5,805 nucleotides of DNA, from positions 1 through 5,805 of the forward strand of contig CAZVRZ010000242.1 of assembly GCA_964629965.1 (NCBI GenBank), given 5' to 3'. Positions 1-4,528 of the stretch are shown here, one piece after another (position 1 is the stretch's first letter; each line of letters opens with the position of its first letter). Below the pieces are notes generated by a model. The model made no database searches. It worked only from the letters and a program-made list of their open reading frames with translations, and had not been told where the DNA came from. The DNA comes from CAZVRZ01 sp964629965 (GTDB taxonomy: Bacteria > Chloroflexota > Anaerolineae > Anaerolineales > UBA4823). Position numbers and translations under genes: made by a program.

Positions 1-1
1 C

Positions 2-109
2 CTGCAAAACCTGGAAGACCGTTCGATCATCGGACCGCTAGAGCCCGCTCTGTGGCCCTATCTTGAATCCTTAGCGTGGCACCAGCAAAACGTTTTTCGC
101 CAGGGGTAG
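2..109 (+). CDS. C-terminal end of an unidentified protein (5' truncated by window edge)
   Basis: An open frame enters from the left edge and ends at TAG 107-109, giving 35 residues that begin LQNLEDRSIIGPLEP and end HQQNVFRQG. The tail is mixed polar and aromatic, with no membrane segment and no motif I can assign to a family. The case for coding is positional: the stop sits 3 bases before the ATG of the MazG-like gene, and that gene's AGGGG ribosome site (102-106) lies inside the last codons of this frame. This is typical of translationally coupled operon genes. The function is unknown, and the upstream sequence would be needed to name it. Confidence 0.6.
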   Translation: MQNLEDRSIIGPLEPALWPYLESLAWHQQNVFRQG

Positions 110-112
110 CGC

Positions 113-451
113 ATGCGCCGAGACTACAACAAACTGGTACGAGATCGCATTCCGGAGATCATCCAGGCGGCGGGCAAGCGCTGCGCCGTCGAAACGATGT
201 CCGCGGCGGAATACCGCCAGGCACTGCTGGAGAAGCTGGTGGAAGAAGCCCAGGAAGCACGCCAGGCCGGGCCCGATGAGTTGGTCACCGAGTTGGCCGA
301 CCTGCAGGAAGTGCTGGCGGCCCTGCTGACAGCCTGGCAGATCGATCCGCAGCAGGTCGCGCAGGTGCAGCGCCGGCGCCAGACCGAACGCGGTGGTTTT
401 GAGCAGCGGTTGAAGCTGCTCTGGACGGAAGACGGAGACAAGGATAGCTGA
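113..451 (+). CDS. MazG-like nucleoside/phosphoribosyl-ATP pyrophosphohydrolase family protein (COG4997 type)
   Basis: This 112-residue protein opens with YNKLVRDRIPEII (residues 5-17), the signature start of the small all-alpha NTP pyrophosphohydrolases grouped as COG4997. The MazG-type acidic metal site follows: an EKLVEEAQEA helix (about residues 43-52), then ELVTELADLQEVL (about 56-68). Together they give the E-x2-EE ... E-x2-D pattern that binds Mg2+ in all-alpha NTPases. Family members hydrolyse the alpha-beta bond of nucleoside triphosphates or related nucleotides, giving monophosphate and pyrophosphate, and are cytosolic housekeeping or house-cleaning enzymes. The true substrate of this subfamily is poorly known. 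The length is normal for the family. The ATG at 113 follows AGGGG at 102-106 with a 6-base gap, and the upstream gene ends 3 bases earlier, so the two are probably co-transcribed. The C-terminus is charged and probably flexible. Confidence 0.85.
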   Translation: MRRDYNKLVRDRIPEIIQAAGKRCAVETMSAAEYRQALLEKLVEEAQEARQAGPDELVTELADLQEVLAALLTAWQIDPQQVAQVQRRRQTERGGFEQRLKLLWTEDGDKDS

Positions 452-498
452 TTAACTTGTGGGGGAATCGCTCACAGGCCTGCGCCATTTTCTGCCAC

Positions 499-534
499 AC
501 TAGCCAGATGGCTAGTATGTCATTTGGCTAGTAT
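499..534. repeat. Cluster of three TGGCTAGT half-sites (operator-like)
   Basis: ACTAGCCA (499-506) and TGGCTAGT (509-516) form a perfect 8-bp inverted repeat with a 2-base spacer. The longer unit TGGCTAGTAT (509-518) recurs exactly at 525-534, a 16-base step and so about 1.5 helical turns. The 236-base gap holding it has no convincing gene. A palindrome plus an extra direct half-site is a common architecture for a repressor or activator site. It lies about 150 bases upstream of the predicted start of the 688 gene, so control of that gene is possible but not shown. Confidence 0.45.
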
Positions 535-673
535 CGTGCGCAAGCCGCGGTGTTGGATTATATTCTTTTGCCGAATGCTGCCAGCGCGCCTGGGATGGCG
601 GGAACCATGCCCCCTCCCGGCCTGCCCTATCCGCAAAAGCGCACATGGGGGGAGGGGCTTGAGCCTTGTAAGT

Positions 674-679
674 TATAAT
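674..679 (+). promoter_or_regulatory. Perfect -10 box (TATAAT) giving a probably leaderless transcript for the 688 gene
   Basis: TATAAT at 674-679 would place the transcription start near 686, two bases before the ATG at 688. No Shine-Dalgarno sequence precedes that ATG; only GAAG directly abuts it. The two facts agree with a leaderless mRNA. No good -35 is present at 16-18 bases. TTGAGC at 659-664 is only 9 bases away and cannot serve as a normal -35. An 8-bp inverted repeat (CCCCTCCC 611-618, GGGAGGGG 650-657) sits just upstream, where an activator could replace the -35 contact. Confidence 0.45.
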
Positions 680-687
680 TACCGAAG

Positions 688-1371
688 ATGTTCCGTCGCT
701 GGTTTTCTCTTCTCCGCTCGCTCATTTTTACATTGCTGGGTGGCCTGTGTGGCGTCATCCTGGGAGCAATATTCTATGATCTCTTTCTCCCATTTTGGAG
801 TGTTACCGCCATCGGTACTGCTCCCGCGGCGGCTGCCGAGATCTTGTTTATTGACTACCACTTTTTAGGGGCTGCAAAATTTAATGAAAATGTTATCTAT
901 ATACAAACGCGCTCTGGGGAAAACTATATTGGGAACGGTCTCGATTGGCAGCCTATGCCCCCGCTGCCCAACGGCCAGACAATATCTGAAATCTGGTTGA
1001 AAGACAATTGGGATCGTACAACGTTTCTGGTCATTGCAGATCAGGGCGATGTCTATCAGTTTAGCAATCAGGCTTGGGAGTTCCTGGCAGAACATCCTGA
1101 ACGTTATGGGGGCTTTACACCGCTCCAGTGCGCCAAAGAGTGGTATCTTCCGGCGCTGCATGTTGCCGACAGTGCCGGGGTTGTGTTCGGCCATGCACTG
1201 GCGAATGAATATATCTGTTACGTTCTTTACGAAAATGGCAATTTGGGTGTGTGGAGCCGTACCCAAGACGTATTTAACTTAATTGGATTCATGGGGTTGG
1301 CTGGGTTGGCCGGTTTGGTGATTGGCAATTTATTAATCCGGCGTTGGGTAAGCACGAGAGATAAAGCCTAA
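688..1371 (+). CDS. Two-helix membrane protein with an extracytoplasmic beta-repeat domain, function unknown
   Basis: The 227-residue protein has a short basic N-terminus (MFRRW), a first membrane helix at about residues 11-36 and a second at about 196-217 (GFMGLAGLAGLVIGNLL), then a basic tail (RRWVSTRDK). By the positive-inside rule both ends are cytoplasmic and residues 37-195 are outside. The exported part shows three similar hairpin-like units: NVIYIQTRSGENYIGNGLDW (from 68), TFLVIADQGDVYQFSNQAW (from 112) and YICYVLYENGNLGVWS (from 175). Each has a hydrophobic strand, a turn with G plus D, E or N, and a second strand with aromatic residues, resembling single blades of Kelch or PQQ-type propellers. 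There are two cysteines outside (C148, C177). I do not recognise a named family. The gene is clearly more AT-rich than its neighbours, stands alone and has its own promoter, so acquisition by transfer is possible. No ribosome site precedes the ATG. Confidence 0.7.
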   Translation: MFRRWFSLLRSLIFTLLGGLCGVILGAIFYDLFLPFWSVTAIGTAPAAAAEILFIDYHFLGAAKFNENVIYIQTRSGENYIGNGLDWQPMPPLPNGQTISEIWLKDNWDRTTFLVIADQGDVYQFSNQAWEFLAEHPERYGGFTPLQCAKEWYLPALHVADSAGVVFGHALANEYICYVLYENGNLGVWSRTQDVFNLIGFMGLAGLAGLVIGNLLIRRWVSTRDKA

Positions 1372-1436
1372 GTTCCTTAAAACAAAACATGTGATGGGTG
1401 TTCGGCATGCCAATTGGGTGATTTTTTCGCGGGTTG

Positions 1437-1445
1437 TGATATAAT
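1437..1445 (+). promoter_or_regulatory. Extended -10 promoter (TGA-TATAAT) of the central operon
   Basis: The bases TGATATAAT match a perfect -10 hexamer (1440-1445) with the extended TGn element (1437-1439). Such promoters can work with a poor -35, and none is obvious at 17 bases; TTGGGT at 1414-1419 is 20 bases away. Transcription should start near 1452, leaving a leader of about 122 nt before the first start codon at 1574. All genes from 1574 to 5148 lie on this strand with no other convincing promoter between them. Confidence 0.6.
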
Positions 1446-1449
1446 GCGA

Positions 1450-1473
1450 TGAACAATTGAATTGTTGTTCAAT
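1450..1473. promoter_or_regulatory. Nested inverted repeats at the predicted transcription start (operator candidate)
   Basis: Three symmetric arrangements overlap here. TGAACAA (1450-1456) pairs with TTGTTCA (1465-1471) across 8 bases. ACAATT (1453-1458) mirrors AATTGT (1460-1465) around one base. ATTGAA (1456-1461) mirrors TTCAAT (1468-1473) across 6 bases. The block begins 4 bases after the -10 box and covers about -2 to +22, where a bound repressor would block transcription. No regulator gene lies in the window. Confidence 0.45.
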
Positions 1474-1503
1474 CGTATATTTCTTGTCGGACATTTCGGG
1501 AAG

Positions 1504-1520
1504 GCATATTGCCAATATGC
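1504..1520 (+). promoter_or_regulatory. Short hairpin in the operon leader
   Basis: GCATATT (1504-1510) and AATATGC (1514-1520) form a perfect 7-bp stem with a GCC loop in the predicted 5' leader, about 40 bases before the AGGAGGT ribosome site. There is no T-run after it, so it is not a typical terminator. It could stabilise the mRNA or be a DNA-level protein site. I see no riboswitch-like consensus around it. Confidence 0.3.
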
Positions 1521-1562
1521 AGATAGGTTCAAGCGAATAATTGCGGGTATTTGGTAAGAGCC

Positions 1563-1569
1563 AGGAGGT
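1563..1569 (+). promoter_or_regulatory. Consensus ribosome-binding site AGGAGGT before the methyltransferase remnant
   Basis: AGGAGGT lies 4 bases before the ATG at 1574, and this sets the start of the decayed gene. A TTG further upstream at 1541 in the same frame has no such signal. The site remains intact although the gene behind it is broken, so ribosomes may still load here and feed the genes downstream. Confidence 0.7.
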
Positions 1570-1573
1570 AACG

Positions 1574-1725
1574 ATGCGGAAAAATCAATCCAGCCTGACC
1601 GCTGCGGGGATTGCCATTGCCCGGGCGGTGGAAAGCGAAAAACCAGTGGATGAGCCTATTTCACCGGTAAGAACGCCACTCGGAAGGTGGCAGGTGGCTA
1701 TGGCATTGTGGTTGGGAGGCGATGA
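1574..1725 (+). pseudogene. Remnant of a TIGR00027-type class I SAM-dependent methyltransferase, middle deleted
   Basis: From ATG 1574 the frame reads MRKNQSSLTAAGIAIARAVE then SEKPVDE. This closely resembles the start of the TIGR00027/leucine-carboxyl-methyltransferase-like SAM methyltransferases (SSLTA...A..RA.E.E....R). At about 1652 the resemblance stops and the frame runs into unrelated sequence, closing at 1756. In another frame (+1) the bases 1654-1725 read AYFTGKN then ATRKVAGGYGIVVGRR and stop at TGA 1723-1725. This looks like the C-terminal strand region of the same family. The simplest reading is one gene of roughly 280 codons that lost most of its middle, joining codon ~27 to about the last 23 codons out of frame. 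All of the SAM-binding core is gone, so it cannot be an active methyltransferase. The assignment of the C-terminal part is from memory of family patterns and needs a search. A sequencing or assembly deletion is possible. Confidence 0.65.
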
Positions 1726-1728
1726 CAC

Positions 1729-2175
1729 ATGCGCTGCTTTGTTCGCACCCATCTGAACACATCTCCTGAAACGGCCTGGGCGTTGGTCAAAAATCCAGCC
1801 ACCCTGGTGCATGTGGCGCGGGGCTTTTTGAAATTTTCGGAAGCGGGGCGTTTTCCGCCGGAGTGGGCACAAGGGCAAAAGCTGCAAACTCGCCTGTGGT
1901 TCTTCCATATCCTTCCAGGCTGGTGGCAGCACTATCTGGAAGCGGTAGAAGTCAATGACACGCAGCGAGTGATCCGCTCGCACGAAAGCGGCTTTTGCTA
2001 CACCTGGGATCACACCATCCGGATCACAGAAGCCCCTGCCGGTTGTGGATATTCCGATGAGCTCATCATCCAGGCCGGGGTATTGACGATCTTTGTCTGG
2101 CTCTTTGCCCATGTGTTTTATCGTTACCGGCAGGCGCGCTGGCGCAGGTTGGTCAGTGAATTGAATAAAGGATAA
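1729..2175 (+). CDS. SRPBCC (START/polyketide cyclase-like) superfamily protein
   Basis: The 148-residue protein shows the layout of a compact SRPBCC helix-grip fold. It has a first strand followed by a helix entered through TSPETAWALVKNPATLVHV (about 11-29), a central sheet with LWFFHILPGWWQHYLEAVEV (56-75), a strand pair with SHESGFCYTWDHTIRI (84-99) and YSDELIIQAG (108-117), and a long C-terminal helix, LTIFVWLFAHVFYRYRQARW (119-138). That helix is hydrophobic on one side and basic at its end; in this family it closes the ligand pocket and is not a membrane anchor. Members bind hydrophobic ligands, and some cyclise or hydrolyse polyketide-like substrates. No catalytic residue can be named here. 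ATG 1729 follows GGGAGG (1714-1719) with a 9-base gap, 3 bases after the stop of the methyltransferase remnant. It ends one base before the next gene. Function beyond the fold is unknown. Confidence 0.7.
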   Translation: MRCFVRTHLNTSPETAWALVKNPATLVHVARGFLKFSEAGRFPPEWAQGQKLQTRLWFFHILPGWWQHYLEAVEVNDTQRVIRSHESGFCYTWDHTIRITEAPAGCGYSDELIIQAGVLTIFVWLFAHVFYRYRQARWRRLVSELNKG

Positions 2176-2176
2176 T

Positions 2177-2911
2177 ATGAAACCCATCATCATCCCCTTG
2201 AGCATGTCGAGCGTGTTCCTGCTGCCTTGCCAGGGCGGCTATCTTCAAGTTGACGCGGGATACGAGCACGATTACTCCATCTATCGCAAGAATCTTTCCA
2301 CAGCAGGCGTTGCGCTGGAAAGCCTGCGCTACCTGGCGCTGACCCATCACCACGACGATCACGCCGGCTTCCTGAACGAACTGACCCGCGACGCCGCCCT
2401 CACCATCCTGGCCCACCAGCAAGCCAAGGCGCTGTTGCAGACCGGGAAGAACGATAAGACGCGCGGCGGGGGCTATGTCAATGGCTTTATCAAGCTCGCT
2501 GCGGGTATCAAGATGCGCTTCGATCCCCGCTGGACGCTGACCTTCCCGCCCTTCACGCTGCGAGAGCAGGATATCCTGCTGGCCGGCGATGACGACCAGG
2601 TGCTGCGCCCATTGGGCCTGGCCGGGCGGGTGCTGTACACGCCGGGACATAGTGTCGACCATATTGCCATCGTGCTCGACAGCGGCGAGGCGTTTTGCGG
2701 CGACGCGGCCGCCAGCTTATTTCTCTGGGCGGGAACGCATTACTGCACCGTGTTCATGACGGATATGGAGGCGGCCTATCACAGCTGGCAAAAGATGCTA
2801 GATGCGGGCGCGCAAACGATCTACCCTGCCCACGGGCGCCCCTTCCCGGCCGACAGGCTGCGCCAGAATATGGGGCGCATCACTAACAAGGCACTGGCGC
2901 CTTTCTTTTAG
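2177..2911 (+). CDS. MBL-fold metallo-hydrolase
   Basis: This 244-residue protein carries the full set of metallo-beta-lactamase-fold metal ligands. LTHHHDDHAGF gives H57, H59, D61 and H62 (HxHxDH). TPGHSVDHI gives H158, FCGDAA gives D176 and YPAHGRPFP gives H219. It should therefore bind two metal ions and hydrolyse an ester, lactone, thioester or similar bond in the cytosol; there is no signal peptide. The spacing and the final PAHG favour the broad glyoxalase II/lactonase-like group over true beta-lactamases, but no specific substrate can be read. The region 85-115, rich in Gly and Lys between the two ligand clusters, probably forms the substrate lid. ATG 2177 is preceded by AAAGGA (2167-2172) and lies one base after the SRPBCC stop, so the two are surely co-translated. 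A ligand-binding SRPBCC protein next to a hydrolase suggests a shared hydrophobic substrate. Confidence 0.88.
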   Translation: MKPIIIPLSMSSVFLLPCQGGYLQVDAGYEHDYSIYRKNLSTAGVALESLRYLALTHHHDDHAGFLNELTRDAALTILAHQQAKALLQTGKNDKTRGGGYVNGFIKLAAGIKMRFDPRWTLTFPPFTLREQDILLAGDDDQVLRPLGLAGRVLYTPGHSVDHIAIVLDSGEAFCGDAAASLFLWAGTHYCTVFMTDMEAAYHSWQKMLDAGAQTIYPAHGRPFPADRLRQNMGRITNKALAPFF

Positions 2912-2920
2912 TGTGCAAGG

Positions 2921-3007
2921 ATGAGAGTCGCGATGCTTGTTTATGCAGGCTATCAGAAGCATGTCGAGGATTACTTCAATAAGCTTCAAGATCAGGAGGT
3001 CTTATGA
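2921..3007 (+). CDS. 28-codon micro-ORF overlapping the SDR start by ATGA (gene stub or coupling peptide)
   Basis: From ATG 2921 a 28-residue frame begins MRVAMLVYAGY, continues with a charged helical stretch (QKHVEDYFNKLQ) and ends DQEVL, with its TGA at 3005-3007 overlapping the ATG of the dehydrogenase at 3004. The 92-base gap between MBL hydrolase and dehydrogenase is thus almost entirely filled by this frame. Its own ribosome site is poor (AAGG directly abuts the ATG); an internal ATG at 2933 is an alternative. The hydrophobic start resembles a first beta-strand of an alpha/beta protein, so it may be the stub of a deleted gene. It could equally be a real small peptide, or chance. I do not recognise a family. 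Confidence 0.35.
   Translation: MRVAMLVYAGYQKHVEDYFNKLQDQEVL
2994..3000 (+). promoter_or_regulatory. Consensus ribosome-binding site AGGAGGT for the SDR gene
   Basis: AGGAGGT lies 3 bases before ATG 3004. The site sits inside the last codons of the 28-codon micro-ORF. Translation of that micro-ORF would run ribosomes over this site and end exactly at the dehydrogenase start. The strong match settles the start of the dehydrogenase. Confidence 0.7.
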
Positions 3008-3858
3008 AACTGGATGCTTTCCAAGGTCAGGTTGTGATCGTCACCGGCGCCTCAGCCGGGATCGGCGAGGCGCTGGCGCTGCAGTTGGCGCGCCAGGGAG
3101 CAAAAGTGGCCATTGCTGCTCGGCGCGCCGAGCGGTTGGAGCAGGTGGCCGCAGGCTGCCGCGCCCTGGGGGCTGAAGTGCTGGTTGTGCCAACCGATGT
3201 GAGCGACGAAGCCCAGTGTAAAGCACTGGTGGAAAAAACGGTGGCTGCGTTTGGCCGCCTGCATATGCTGATCAACAATGCCGGGCTGGCGGCCAGCGCA
3301 CTGTTCGAAGAGTTTCCTGACCTCAGCTTGTTCCGGCACACAATGGATGTCAATCTCTATGGGGCGGTGTACTGCACCTATTACGCTCTGCCATACCTGA
3401 AACAGAGCCGGGGGCGCATTGTGGCAATTTCCAGCATGGGCGGCAAAGCTGCCATCCCCTACAACACCCCTTACTGCGCCAGCAAGTACGGCATGCATGG
3501 TTTTTACGATTCGTTGCGCATGGAGCTAACCCAGCACGGGGTGGGCGTCACCGTGATTTGCCCCTCGTGGGTGGTGACCGAGTTCCACGCCGCACAGTTG
3601 ACCAAGGACGGTACGCCGCGTGGCGCGGCGCGCGGGCGGGATATGTACAGCGAAAAGACGATGAGCGCCGAACGCTGCGCCGAGATCACGCTGCAGGCGG
3701 CGTACAAACGCCGTCGCGAGGTGCTGATGGGGCCTGGTTTCTGGGCCGTGTTGCTGAAGGCGCTTGCGCCGGGCCTCGTGGATTGGCTGGCAGTCAAGGT
3801 GTTTCTGGGGGCAGCCATCCGCCGCGCCAAGGCTGCCCAGGGCAAGAGCAAATCATGA
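3004..3858 (+). CDS. Short-chain dehydrogenase/reductase (classical SDR), probably NADP(H)-dependent
   Basis: The 284-residue protein has every classical SDR element. The dinucleotide-binding loop is TGASAGIG (14-21), D65 contacts adenine in PTDVSD, and NNAG is at 91-94. The catalytic set is N117 in MDVN, S144 in AISSMGG, Y157 and K161 in YCASK. Arg residues straight after the second strand (AARRAERL, 38-45) favour NADPH over NADH. It should oxidise an alcohol or reduce a ketone. The C-terminal 45 residues are unusually hydrophobic and amphipathic (FWAVLLKALAPGLVDWLAVK, then VFLGAAIRR). This is often seen in SDRs that lie on membranes and handle lipid-like substrates, such as 3-ketosphinganine reductase relatives; that comparison is an inference. 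ATG 3004 has a consensus ribosome site. The TGA overlaps the ATG of the membrane methyltransferase by four bases, so the pair is translationally coupled. Confidence 0.92.
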   Translation: MKLDAFQGQVVIVTGASAGIGEALALQLARQGAKVAIAARRAERLEQVAAGCRALGAEVLVVPTDVSDEAQCKALVEKTVAAFGRLHMLINNAGLAASALFEEFPDLSLFRHTMDVNLYGAVYCTYYALPYLKQSRGRIVAISSMGGKAAIPYNTPYCASKYGMHGFYDSLRMELTQHGVGVTVICPSWVVTEFHAAQLTKDGTPRGAARGRDMYSEKTMSAERCAEITLQAAYKRRREVLMGPGFWAVLLKALAPGLVDWLAVKVFLGAAIRRAKAAQGKSKS

Positions 3859-4481
3859 CTCTCGAATGGATCGAGTTCCTCGTCCGCTGGCTGGGAGGCT
3901 TGCTGGCAACCATCACCCTGGGAGTGATTTTCTACGGCATCTGGCGTGGCACCCAACGCCAGGCCGGGCGCATTGATGGGCAGATGGGGCGCACTTTGCG
4001 TTCCCCCTGGTTCTACCTGGTAACCTCCGCCATCTTTTTTGGCGCCTGCTTCTTCGGTTGGATTCCCCTGCCGCTGGCCGTTTCACCGCAAATACACAAT
4101 GGGGCGCTGCTGATCGGTTCCCTGCTGTATTTTCCGGGTATGGGCTTGGCGCTGTGGGGGCGGCTGGCGTTGGGCAAGAATTACTTCGTTTCGACCGGTT
4201 TGGGAGCGCAGTTGTTTGCCGACCAGCAGTTGGTCACCCGCGGGCCTTTTGCGATTGTGCGCCATCCCATGTATACCGGGCTGATCCTGGCTGCTTTGGG
4301 CAGCTTGCTGATTTACCATACCTGGACCGCCTTGCTGTTGGCTTGTTTCTCTCCCGCGTTCATCAACCGCGCGCGCCGCGAAGAAACGATCCTGGCGGCA
4401 GAGTTTGGCGCACAATGGCAAGAGTACTGTCAACGCGTACCAAAGTGGATGCCGCGATTAAAAAGGAGAATAAACCGATGA
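3855..4481 (+). CDS. Integral-membrane methyltransferase of the ICMT/PEMT superfamily
   Basis: The 208-residue protein has four or five membrane segments (about 8-30, 52-72, 82-101 and a long or double one at 141-168). These are followed by the conserved C-terminal cytosolic part. LVTRGPFAIVRHPMYTG (126-142) contains the RHPxYxG motif that binds S-adenosylmethionine in isoprenylcysteine carboxyl methyltransferases and phospholipid methyltransferases. EE at 176-177 and the FG...QEY pattern (184-191) complete the cofactor site. Bacterial members methylate lipids, isoprenoids or other hydrophobic acids or amines at the membrane face; the substrate here is unknown. The ATG at 3855 overlaps the dehydrogenase stop (ATGA); a longer upstream frame from 3558 runs inside the dehydrogenase and is not credible. 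Its stop overlaps the ATG of the following 16-codon micro-ORF. Confidence 0.88.
   Translation: MTLEWIEFLVRWLGGLLATITLGVIFYGIWRGTQRQAGRIDGQMGRTLRSPWFYLVTSAIFFGACFFGWIPLPLAVSPQIHNGALLIGSLLYFPGMGLALWGRLALGKNYFVSTGLGAQLFADQQLVTRGPFAIVRHPMYTGLILAALGSLLIYHTWTALLLACFSPAFINRARREETILAAEFGAQWQEYCQRVPKWMPRLKRRINR
4463..4468 (+). promoter_or_regulatory. Ribosome-binding site AAGGAG ahead of the 16-codon micro-ORF
   Basis: AAGGAG within the last codons of the membrane methyltransferase lies 9 bases before ATG 4478. It points to the micro-ORF and not to ATG 4525, which has its own weaker GGAG at 4514-4517. This favours real translation of the micro-ORF, or descent from a real gene that started here. Confidence 0.5.
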
Positions 4482-4528
4482 CGATCGAGGTAGCTGACTA
4501 CCCTTACCGCGATGGAGTATTGCTATGA
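4478..4528 (+). pseudogene. 16-codon micro-ORF with ATGA overlaps at both ends; possible N-terminal stub of a dienelactone hydrolase-type gene
   Basis: The frame reads MTIEVADYPYRDGVLL. Its ATG (4478-4480) overlaps the membrane methyltransferase stop, and its TGA (4526-4528) overlaps the ATG of the soluble methyltransferase at 4525. Both junctions are exact ATGA overlaps, and a good ribosome site precedes it. The sequence resembles the beginning of dienelactone hydrolase family proteins, which typically open with a short strand and then a Y.DGD..L.G.L.Y pattern. The likeness covers only about 10 residues and is recalled, not searched. If right, the rest of that hydrolase, including its Cys-Asp-His triad, has been deleted. 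Otherwise it is a short coupling peptide or chance. Confidence 0.4.

Noticed and set aside
509..534. Repeated TGGCTAGTAT as the beginning of a CRISPR-like array or attachment site
   Set aside because: There are only two 10-base copies, 16 bases apart, with no further units and no cas or integrase gene nearby.
659..679. TTGAGC/TATAAT as a standard -35/-10 pair
   Set aside because: The spacer is only 9 bases, far from the required 16-18.
524..868. 114-codon plus-strand frame beginning in the spacer before the membrane protein
   Set aside because: It runs through the TATAAT box and overlaps the well-supported 688 gene in another frame, with no ribosome site and no recognisable protein features.
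1404..1427. Palindromes GGCATGCC and CCAATTGG before a T6 run as a terminator for the 688 gene
   Set aside because: The palindromes have no loop and are only 8 bp each, and the gap to the T-run is not filled by a stem, so no proper intrinsic terminator forms.
2085..2118. C-terminal hydrophobic stretch of the SRPBCC protein as a membrane anchor
   Set aside because: It coincides with the long closing helix expected in this fold and is interrupted by aromatic and basic residues; a soluble protein is the simpler reading.
1585..2205. 206-codon minus-strand frame opposite the methyltransferase remnant and SRPBCC gene
   Set aside because: It is antisense to coherent coding sequence on the plus strand and shows no family signature; long antisense frames are common in GC-rich genes.
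3052..3498. Minus-strand frames opposite the SDR gene
   Set aside because: The SDR carries every catalytic motif on the plus strand; the antisense frames have none.
3558..3854. Extended start for the membrane methyltransferase at 3558
   Set aside because: The extra 99 residues lie out of frame inside the SDR gene and are low-complexity; ATG 3855 with the ATGA overlap fits the family's normal length.
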